From CAYOBW01 sp964402115 (GTDB lineage: Bacteria > Verrucomicrobiota > Kiritimatiellia > UBA8416 > CAYOBW01), in contig CAYOBW010000352.1 of assembly GCA_964402115.1 (NCBI GenBank), forward strand, positions 1 to 6,902: DNA of 6,902 nt. The letters are read 5' to 3'. This document shows positions 1-5,925 of the stretch, in pieces. The notes beneath the pieces were generated by a model. That model did not search any database. It was not told the DNA's origin and saw only the letters and a program-made list of their open reading frames with translations. The position numbers and the translations under genes are program-made. How positions within the stretch are numbered: position 1 is the stretch's first letter; every line of letters begins with the position of its first letter.

Positions 1-30
1 TCCCGGCCAGCATTTTCCCTGCTGCCCACA

Positions 31-49
31 GGGATGCCTATGGGATGCC
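31..49. repeat. 11-bp-period tandem duplication at the end of the LamG gene
   Basis: The 8-bp word GGGATGCC occurs at 31-38 and 42-49, separated by TAT, so the unit repeats with an 11-bp period. The stop codon of the minus-strand LamG gene (positions 38-40) lies in this repeat. Because 11 is not a multiple of three, gain of one unit would shift the frame and could create this stop. Confidence 0.75.
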
Positions 50-1552
50 AGTGAACCCGTTGTCGATCTTTTCGCAACTGACGCCGCCTTCCCAGGCGGA
101 TACATAATCGTCAATCACAAACGGAGGGCCCGGCAGGAACCATGTCTCGTGTGTCACGCTGTCATCAACATGGAACGTATGCTTCTTCTCCGTGTATCGC
201 AAAACAAGGGTCAGGCCCTGATTCTTACATTGCACACTTTGCCCGTTATCGAGTTCAGGAGGCGCAAATTCGCGGGCATCCTTCGAGCCGAGTCCCAGAT
301 CCGGGAAGTTCCTTCTAAGAGCCAGGCCCTTGTCAAAGCCCGCCAGTATATGACTTCGCGTCCATTGCGAGTCATCACAGTCGCGGGAATGCCAATCCTT
401 AACAGCTTGCGCGCTGCACTTCATCCCTTCCCCGTTGGCCAGCATTTCATATCCTTCGGGAGATTCCCTGCGGCGATATCCTATGTATGCGAAGAATCCG
501 GCATGGGTGCCCTTGTTTGTTGCTTGGGCAGCAAGGACATTGTCACCGGTTCTTAACTCCTCGGTAATATCGACAACTTGCGCTTCGGAGTATTCCTTGC
601 ATGGTATGATTGTCTTTTCGTTCAGTAATACCTGGTACTTATCCCCGTCACAAATCAAGAGAATTCTTCTTCCGGAAACATCGGGCGCCGTGAATGGTTT
701 GCGAAAGTATGCGGTACGATGTTCTGGATTTCCCGTCCATATCCAGGGACTGTTTCTATATCCGTGAGTATCGATTTCTTCCGCTCTTTTCTGCATGTAA
801 TCATCGTAGGGTTTTCTTATTTCTCCCTCGCTGAGTGCGCGGTTGTATATCTTCACCTCATCCATGATTCCATTGAAATACCACGAATGAGGCGTTCTTC
901 CTCCGATGTCTATCGTTGTGTGACCCGATTTCATGCCTGCTCCGGTTGCTGCGCTTGTGCAGTTCAGTTGTCCGTTTATATAGAGTTTCACAACTTTTCC
1001 GGTTTCAAAGTCGCACGTCATCGCAACATGATACCACGGGCCTGGAGTTGGACCGATTGCGGAGATCGCGGAGTATTGGGTGTCTGAGGAATTCCATATG
1101 CCTGCGAAGAATCTGCCGCCCTGTATCCAGATGCCGAAACCATGGCTCTCAGGCCCGGCAAATACCAGATTTGCATTGACGTTGTTTCCCGTTGACCGTA
1201 TCCACGCTTCAACAGTGACCGCATTGTCGTTAATGCCGCTCCCCGGGCTGCGCATGTTGACGTAATCACTCAGGCCGTTGAATTCCAGGGCGCTCCCGAT
1301 TACTCCACGTGCCCACTTTGCGCCCGTCATTTCCCCATCATTTCCGTATCTGGAACTGTCTTTTGCAGCTTTTCCCATTCCCTCGTCGAAGTTCCAGTAC
1401 CCGACGAGTCCTTGTTCTTCGCCGGGTGCTGTCTCCCCAAGCGACTTTGCCGCACTCAATTCATCTTCAGCATAAGCACGGTTAACAGCTGTAAACCGCG
1501 GGCCGGCAGCAAGCACAGTTGCTGAAACAACGACAAGCAGTACTTTCCTCAT
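38..1552 (-). CDS. Secreted LamG-domain protein with a galactose-binding-like domain; 3' end possibly frameshifted
   Basis: The 504-residue product starts with a Sec-type signal peptide (MRK, then a hydrophobic run to about residue 17; plausible cleavage after the A-Y-A at 26-28). Residues about 49-247 form a LamG/concanavalin-like domain: it opens with GLVGYWNFDEG, has the central GxALxFNG strand and the W-x-H-V-A segment near 173-177, and closes with the diagnostic MDEVKIYNRALSEGEI at 230-245. Residues about 267-415 (WIWTGNPEHRTAYFRKPF onward) resemble the beta-sandwich found at the N-terminus of rhamnosidases and GH2 enzymes: a 'D-x-Y-x-V-L-L-N' strand, a 'D-I-T-E-E-L-R-x-G-x-N-V-L-A' strand and a 'D-D-S-Q-W' end. 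Residues 416-504 are beta-rich and not recognised. No catalytic motif is visible; the likely role is carbohydrate binding outside the cytoplasm. The ATG has only a weak GAG-type ribosome site. GC is visibly lower than in the other genes. The TAG at 38-40 lies inside a short tandem duplication, so the true protein may be longer. Confidence 0.8.
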   Translation of the reverse strand: MRKVLLVVVSATVLAAGPRFTAVNRAYAEDELSAAKSLGETAPGEEQGLVGYWNFDEGMGKAAKDSSRYGNDGEMTGAKWARGVIGSALEFNGLSDYVNMRSPGSGINDNAVTVEAWIRSTGNNVNANLVFAGPESHGFGIWIQGGRFFAGIWNSSDTQYSAISAIGPTPGPWYHVAMTCDFETGKVVKLYINGQLNCTSAATGAGMKSGHTTIDIGGRTPHSWYFNGIMDEVKIYNRALSEGEIRKPYDDYMQKRAEEIDTHGYRNSPWIWTGNPEHRTAYFRKPFTAPDVSGRRILLICDGDKYQVLLNEKTIIPCKEYSEAQVVDITEELRTGDNVLAAQATNKGTHAGFFAYIGYRRRESPEGYEMLANGEGMKCSAQAVKDWHSRDCDDSQWTRSHILAGFDKGLALRRNFPDLGLGSKDAREFAPPELDNGQSVQCKNQGLTLVLRYTEKKHTFHVDDSVTHETWFLPGPPFVIDDYVSAWEGGVSCEKIDNGFTGIP

Positions 1553-1668
1553 CGCGTCATCTCGCTTTTCAATTGCGGTTTTCGTTCTTTGCTTTCGTCA
1601 ACGCTTGGATCGGCGCGAAACGGAGACTGCAGAGAACGCGAGCCGGCAGCACCGGGGCGGGAACCCAC

Positions 1669-1680
1669 GCCTGCGCAGGC
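1669..1680. promoter_or_regulatory. Perfect 12-bp palindrome, candidate operator
   Basis: The sequence GCCTGCGCAGGC is its own reverse complement. It sits near the middle of the divergent intergenic region, where a dimeric regulator could control one or both flanking genes. No regulator gene is in the window, and GC-rich palindromes of this length can arise by chance. Confidence 0.3.
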
Positions 1681-1759
1681 ACGTGTGACTGGAAACGTAC
1701 ACGCCGGGGAAAGCGGGCGCAACGGCTTTCTGGCTTTCTGGATGCTGCGGTCTTTCCCG

Positions 1760-1788
1760 TTGACGCCAAACGGCCGCGCCGACAGAAT
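1760..1788 (+). promoter_or_regulatory. Candidate sigma70-type promoter of the oxidoreductase gene
   Basis: TTGACG at 1760-1765 matches the -35 consensus at 5 of 6 positions. CAGAAT at 1783-1788 matches the -10 consensus at 4 of 6. The spacer is exactly 17 bp. The expected start, about 7 nt downstream, would give a leader of roughly 16 nt containing the Shine-Dalgarno site. This is a motif match only. Confidence 0.4.
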
Positions 1789-1796
1789 GCGTAGCT

Positions 1797-1803
1797 AAGG
1801 AGG
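1797..1803 (+). promoter_or_regulatory. Strong ribosome binding site of the oxidoreductase
   Basis: AAGGAGG, a near-perfect anti-16S match, ends 7 nt before the ATG at 1811. It fixes this start, which also places the Tat motif at the very N-terminus. Confidence 0.85.
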
Positions 1804-1810
1804 ACTCTGT

Positions 1811-3208
1811 ATGTCAGCAAATCGCCGCACGTTTCTCAAACAGGCCGCCATCGGCGCCACCGGGGCTTTCGCCCTGCCCAACCTCATCACCCGCACGCTT
1901 TCAGCCGCCGAGCCGACTCCCAACCGGCGGATCCAGATCGGGCAGATCGGCCACGGCCGCATGGGCTCCGGCGACATGGAAAGCGTCATGAAGTACCCGC
2001 AGGCCCGGCTGGTGGCCGTATGCGACCTGGACACCAAGCGGCTGGAGCAGGGCCGGACGGCCATCGAGAAGCACTACAAGAAGGGCGGCGAGCAGCAGGT
2101 TGACGTCAAAGCCTACCGCGACTACCGCGAGCTGCTGGCGCGCCCGGACATCGATGCCGTGATCGTCAGCGTGCCGGATCACTGGCACGCGCTGGTGGCG
2201 CTGGAGGCGGTGCTGGCGGGGAAGGATGTCTACGTCCAGAAGCCGCTGACCTACAACATCCGCGAGGCGCAGTTGCTCCGCCAGGCGGTGCAGGCGAAGA
2301 ATCGCATCGTGCAGGTCGGCAGCCAGCAGCGCTCCGCGTTCTCGTTCCGCCGCGCGACCGAACTCGTGCGCAACGGGGCCATCGGCAAGGTGCAGACCGT
2401 GCTCGTCGGCCTCGGCGCGGACAAGCCCAGCGGCAAGCAGCCGAAGCCGGAGGCGGCGCCCGCGAACCTCGACTACGAGCGCTGGCTGGGCCCGGCGCCC
2501 CAGCAGCCCTACATGGAAGGCCGCGTCCACCCGCAGAAGAACACCGACCGCCCCGGCTGGATCACGACCGAGGACTTCGGCCTGGGCATGATCACGAACT
2601 GGGGCGCCCACCACGTGGATATCGCGCAGTGGGGCCTCGGCATGGAGCTGAGCGGCCCCACGGGCATCGAGGCGCAGGCGGCGTTCATGCAGAACGACAT
2701 GTGGACCGTGCACACGAGCTACCACATCGAACTGCTTTACGCCACCGGCACACGCGTCATTCTCGACAACAAACACGAGGTCGGCATCCGCTTCGAGGGC
2801 GAGGGCGGCTGGGTGTTCTGCACGCGCGGCGCCGACAAGGTCACCTCCAGCGATCCGAACGTGGCGACAGACAAGAAGGGCCCGCTGCGCGCCGGGGATC
2901 CCAAGATCCTGCAGGCCACGCTGCCGGACGGCGCGAAGCTGTGGCAGCCCAGCAGCAACCACTACCTGAACTGGCTGGAGGCCGTGGCCGCGCGCAAGCA
3001 GCCCATCGCCCCCGTGGACCAGGCTGCCCGCAGCCTGACCACCTGCGCCCTCGCCTGGATCGGCATGAAGCTGCAGCGCAAGCTGACCTGGGATCCCGCG
3101 CAGGAGGCCTTCACCGGCGACGAAGCCGCCAACGCCCTGCGCACCCGCAAGCCGCGTGCGGCCGCGTTCGACATCGAGGCGGTGGCGAAGAAGGCCGGGC
3201 TGGTGTAA
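1811..3208 (+). CDS. Tat-exported Gfo/Idh/MocA family oxidoreductase
   Basis: The 465-residue protein begins with a twin-arginine signal (N-R-R-T-F-L-K at 4-10, then a hydrophobic stretch to about 26 and an S-A-A at 31-33), so it should be exported folded with its NAD(P) cofactor. The Rossmann fold starts at 41 with dinucleotide motif GHGRMG (47-52); an acidic residue after the second strand (V-C-D, D72) would bind the ribose. PDHWHA (122-127) and QKP (143-145) follow; K144 is the family's key lysine, and the usual E of E-K-P is Q here. The C-terminal alpha/beta domain carries W-G-A-H-H-V-D at 264-270, the site of the family's catalytic histidine and aspartate. The likely reaction is NAD(P)-dependent oxidation or reduction of a sugar or sugar-like hydroxyl. 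The related GH109 glycosidases share the fold, so an NAD-assisted hydrolase is an alternative. Next to fucosidases, a role on a glycan-derived sugar is plausible but unproven. Confidence 0.9.
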   Translation: MSANRRTFLKQAAIGATGAFALPNLITRTLSAAEPTPNRRIQIGQIGHGRMGSGDMESVMKYPQARLVAVCDLDTKRLEQGRTAIEKHYKKGGEQQVDVKAYRDYRELLARPDIDAVIVSVPDHWHALVALEAVLAGKDVYVQKPLTYNIREAQLLRQAVQAKNRIVQVGSQQRSAFSFRRATELVRNGAIGKVQTVLVGLGADKPSGKQPKPEAAPANLDYERWLGPAPQQPYMEGRVHPQKNTDRPGWITTEDFGLGMITNWGAHHVDIAQWGLGMELSGPTGIEAQAAFMQNDMWTVHTSYHIELLYATGTRVILDNKHEVGIRFEGEGGWVFCTRGADKVTSSDPNVATDKKGPLRAGDPKILQATLPDGAKLWQPSSNHYLNWLEAVAARKQPIAPVDQAARSLTTCALAWIGMKLQRKLTWDPAQEAFTGDEAANALRTRKPRAAAFDIEAVAKKAGLV

Positions 3209-3216
3209 GGCTTTCG

Positions 3217-3248
3217 GGGTGACGCTGCTGCAACCGGCGGCGTCACCC
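3217..3248 (+). terminator. GC-rich hairpin terminator after the oxidoreductase
   Basis: GGGTGACGC (3217-3225) and GCGTCACCC (3240-3248) form a perfect 9-bp stem. In plus-strand RNA it extends by five more pairs (UGCUG against CGGCG, with two U-G wobbles) to a 4-nt CAAC loop, giving 14 bp. It starts 8 nt after the stop codon. No U tract follows, so it is not a textbook intrinsic terminator. The wobbles become A-C mismatches on the other strand, favouring action on the plus-strand transcript. Confidence 0.6.
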
Positions 3249-3281
3249 GCACATCCCCCCGCCACACCGGCGGCAGCGCGG

Positions 3282-5903
3282 CTACGGACCCACTTCGAGG
3301 CTCAGCACCCGCGCAAGTCCGTCGGCGGCGGGGGCGGGCACATCCACGGCGAACTTGCCGTCCGCCGGCGTGACCGTCACGGCGGCGCGCGCCGGGTCGG
3401 CCAGCCAGTACGCCTTGACCACGCGCCCCGGCGGGGCGGGCAGCTCGCAACGCCCCGCGGGTGCGGCGAAGAAGTGATAGTACAGCCGCCCGGGCCTGGT
3501 CGTGCACCGCCACGCCGGCGTAGCCGTCTCAGCGCCGAACGGCGTGCGGCCGGCGCCGTAGATGGCCTCGCCGTTGACCTTCAGCCACGCCCCCACCTGG
3601 CGCAGGATGGCCTGGCTCGGGGGCGGGATGACACCGGCGGCGTCGGGGCCGACGTTCAGCAGGTAGTTGCCGCCCTTGCTGACGATGTCGACGAGCTTGA
3701 AGCAGATGTCCCCGGGCTGCTTCCAGTGGTGGTCGTTCTTCTTATAGCCCCACGTGTCGTTGACCGTGGCCGCAGTCTCCCACGCGCCGGGCGTCACGCC
3801 GGCCGGGATCTCGTTGTCGCCGCGCGAGCTGTAGTCGTGGTAGCCGCCCGGCCCCAGGCGGCTGTTGATCAGGGTGTCGGGCTGGATGGACCGGACGAGG
3901 TCGGCCACCCTTTTCGAGCGCTCCGGCGTCATCAGCGTCGGGACGTCGAACCAGATCAGGCCGATGGGACCGTAGTTGGTCAGCAGCTCCCTGAGCTGCG
4001 GCAGCGACTTGTCGCGCAGGTACTGGTCGAAGTCTTTCTTGTCGTTGGCCGCGAAGTCCCACGTGTTGTTCGCCCCGTTCGGCTCGTGCCAGTCCGTCGC
4101 CTGCGAGTAGTAGAAGCAGAAGGTCAGCCCCCGCTGCTTGCAGGCCACCTGCAGCTCCTTGAACGGGTCGCGCTTGAACGGCGTGGCGTCGTACACGTTG
4201 TAGTTGGTGACGGCCGAACGGTACATCGCAAACCCGTCGTGGTGCTTGCAGTCGTAGACGACGTACTTCATCCCCGCATCCACGGCCAGCTGCGCCCACT
4301 CGTCGGCGTTGAAGCCCACGGGGTTGAACTGCCGGGCGAGCTGCTCGTACTCCTTCACCGGGACCTTCGCCTGGTGCATGATCCACTCGCCGATGCCCCC
4401 GTAGGCCTTCCCCTTCCACTCCCCCGCCGGAATGGCGTAGAGGCCCCAGTTGATGAACAGGCCGTACTTGGCCTCGTCGAACCACTTGAGGCGCGCGGAC
4501 TTCTTCTGCTCCTCGAGCATGGATGCCGGCAGCTTCGCGCCCGGCGCGTAGAGCTGGAACTCCTCGATGGTCGGCACCTCGTTCGCCTCGAGCACATGCA
4601 GCCGGAAGCAGCGCGCCTTCACGGGCGCGAAGTCGTACACGCGCCGTCCCGCGATCCCCGCGCCGGTCACGGCCGGCTGCCACGCGTCGCCGGCCTTGTA
4701 CTCGATCGCGAACTTCTGCGTCCGCGGGTAGCCGATCTCCATCACGATCGCGCGGCCGACCTCCGTCTCCGCGCCCAGGTCCACCTCCAGCCAGCCGCTG
4801 CGGGCATCGTTGTCCGCGCCCCAACGGGACACCTCGTCGCCGTCGAAGGCCTTCGCCGCCTCGAACCCCGCATCGCGCCAGGTGCTCGACGCCCGCGCCG
4901 GCTTGCCCTCGGAGAGCGCCACCGGCGGCGGGTTGCGGATCATCTCGCCCACCTCGCGCAACGTCCTGACGTCTATGTCGCGCAACCGGCCGCGGTAGTC
5001 CGGCCCCACGTCGAGGGCGAAGATGTTCCCGTACTTCACCGCGCCGCGGTAGTCGGCGTAGAGCTTCCCGGGCGCATGCACGAGGTTGTCGTGCCGCGGC
5101 AGCGAGTAGAACCACATCGCGCCGCCCTGGTGCGGCGGCAGGATGGGGTACGTGAACTCGGCCAGCAGATAGCCCTTGTACCCCTTCATGTGGCCGGCAT
5201 TGAAGCCGGCGCCGGACTCGTCCAGCAGCGGCGAGGGATGCCCCATTTCGCCCAGCCGGATGTCGCCCGCGGGCGGCCCGTGGTTGAAGCCGATGAAACA
5301 GCCGGGCTGCAGCGCCTTGCAGAACGCGACCGTCTCCTCGTGGCTGAGCCCGCCGTCGCCGACGGCGTGATCGAACCAGATGTACTCGATCGGCCCGTAC
5401 TGCGTGAGCAACTCCTTGAGCTGCGCCTTCTTCATTTCGGGGTTCGGGCCGCTCTTCTTCCCCGGCACCGACCCCGCCCAGGTCCAGTCCCCCTCGGAGA
5501 AGTACAGCGCCAGCTTGACGCCGTGCTTGTCGCAGGACTTCCGCAGCTCCGCAAGCACGTCGCGCCCCAGCGGCGCCCGGGTGACCTTGCGGTCCGTGGT
5601 CTGCGTGTCCCACAGGCAGAAGCCGTCATGGTGCTTGGTCAGGAAGAGGATGTACCCCATCTCCGCCTCTTTGGCCGTGCGGGCCCACTGGTCGGTGTCC
5701 ACCTCCGTCGCCTTGAAGAACGCCACGTTCGTGACGCCCGGCGTCCACTCCTTGCCGGAGAACGTGCTGAAGCTCCAGCACACGAACATGCCCCACTTCA
5801 GGTTCTTGAGCTCGTCCGCGCGCTTGCCCATGTCCACCGGCGCCGCCGCCAGCAGCGAGGCGCCGAACAACATGGCCAACAGGGCAACAGGGATTCGTTT
5901 CAT
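3282..5903 (-). CDS. Secreted GH29 - F5/8C - GH29 protein, alpha-L-fucosidase-like
   Basis: The 873-residue product has a Sec signal peptide (MKR, hydrophobic to about residue 21, no lipobox cysteine). Module 1 (about 30-325) is GH29-like: K-H-H-D-G-F at 90-95, I-W-F-D at 175-178 with D178 as expected nucleophile, and L-D-V-G-P at 297-301. Residues about 328-455 are an F5/8-type C (discoidin) domain. Module 2 (about 470-785) is a canonical GH29 domain: K-H-H-D-G-F at 553-558, I-W-F-D with D653, W-E-T at 708-710 followed by N-D-T-W-G-Y, and N-V-G-P at 750-753. A C-terminal beta-sandwich (about 786-873) completes it, as in other GH29 enzymes. Typical GH29 proteins have a single catalytic domain of about 400-500 residues, so this is a tandem fusion. 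Module 1 lacks the W-E-T/W-G-Y signature and may differ in specificity or be inactive. It is expected to remove alpha-L-fucose from glycans outside the cytoplasm. It lies 22 nt after the GH95-like gene, probably in one operon. Confidence 0.9.
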   Translation of the reverse strand: MKRIPVALLAMLFGASLLAAAPVDMGKRADELKNLKWGMFVCWSFSTFSGKEWTPGVTNVAFFKATEVDTDQWARTAKEAEMGYILFLTKHHDGFCLWDTQTTDRKVTRAPLGRDVLAELRKSCDKHGVKLALYFSEGDWTWAGSVPGKKSGPNPEMKKAQLKELLTQYGPIEYIWFDHAVGDGGLSHEETVAFCKALQPGCFIGFNHGPPAGDIRLGEMGHPSPLLDESGAGFNAGHMKGYKGYLLAEFTYPILPPHQGGAMWFYSLPRHDNLVHAPGKLYADYRGAVKYGNIFALDVGPDYRGRLRDIDVRTLREVGEMIRNPPPVALSEGKPARASSTWRDAGFEAAKAFDGDEVSRWGADNDARSGWLEVDLGAETEVGRAIVMEIGYPRTQKFAIEYKAGDAWQPAVTGAGIAGRRVYDFAPVKARCFRLHVLEANEVPTIEEFQLYAPGAKLPASMLEEQKKSARLKWFDEAKYGLFINWGLYAIPAGEWKGKAYGGIGEWIMHQAKVPVKEYEQLARQFNPVGFNADEWAQLAVDAGMKYVVYDCKHHDGFAMYRSAVTNYNVYDATPFKRDPFKELQVACKQRGLTFCFYYSQATDWHEPNGANNTWDFAANDKKDFDQYLRDKSLPQLRELLTNYGPIGLIWFDVPTLMTPERSKRVADLVRSIQPDTLINSRLGPGGYHDYSSRGDNEIPAGVTPGAWETAATVNDTWGYKKNDHHWKQPGDICFKLVDIVSKGGNYLLNVGPDAAGVIPPPSQAILRQVGAWLKVNGEAIYGAGRTPFGAETATPAWRCTTRPGRLYYHFFAAPAGRCELPAPPGRVVKAYWLADPARAAVTVTPADGKFAVDVPAPAADGLARVLSLEVGP
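4539..4922 (-). repeat. F5/8C domain copy 1 (between the GH29 modules)
   Basis: This segment encodes residues about 328-455 of the GH29 protein. It is about 60% identical by eye (about 78 of 124 residues) to the F5/8C domain of the neighbouring gene. Exact DNA blocks at 4556-4582 (27 bp) and 4698-4714 (17 bp) recur in the other copy at a constant offset of 1402 bp. It probably binds the glycan substrate, as do many CBM32-type domains. Confidence 0.8.
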
Positions 5904-5913
5904 GACAGACCCA

Positions 5914-5919
5914 TCCTTT
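5914..5919 (-). promoter_or_regulatory. Ribosome binding site of the GH29 gene
   Basis: On the minus strand AAAGGA lies 10 nt before the ATG at 5903, within the 22-nt gap to the upstream gene. The spacing is slightly long but supports this start. The gap is too short for an obvious separate promoter, which supports cotranscription. Confidence 0.55.
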
Positions 5920-5925
5920 CGCTTC

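Larger units (their letters stand above)
1553..1810. other. Divergent intergenic region
   Basis: This 258-bp gap lies between the starts of the minus-strand LamG gene and the plus-strand oxidoreductase, so it should carry both promoters. It contains a perfect 12-bp palindrome (1669-1680), a tandem pair of the 8-mer GGCTTTCT (1724-1731 and 1732-1739), a candidate plus-strand promoter (1760-1788) and a strong Shine-Dalgarno site (1797-1803). On the minus strand a TTGACG word is present about 50 nt upstream of the LamG start, but I see no convincing -10 box 16-18 nt after it. I see no supportable small gene here; the open frames in it lack coding signals. Confidence 0.7.

Noticed and set aside
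1724..1739. Tandem GGCTTTCT pair as a regulatory direct repeat
   Set aside because: Only two short copies with no matching site elsewhere in the region; compatible with chance or slippage.
1519..1820. Short open frames in the divergent intergenic region on both strands
   Set aside because: Arginine-rich or biased composition, overlap with the likely promoter region, and no convincing ribosome sites.
1901..3265. A 454-codon open frame antisense to the oxidoreductase
   Set aside because: Low-complexity A/G/R/L/H-rich translation and full overlap with a convincing Gfo/Idh/MocA gene; no ribosome site of note.
3742..5613. A 623-codon minus-strand frame overlapping the GH29 gene in another phase
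   Set aside because: Arginine- and glycine-rich shadow translation of the real frame, with no recognisable motif.
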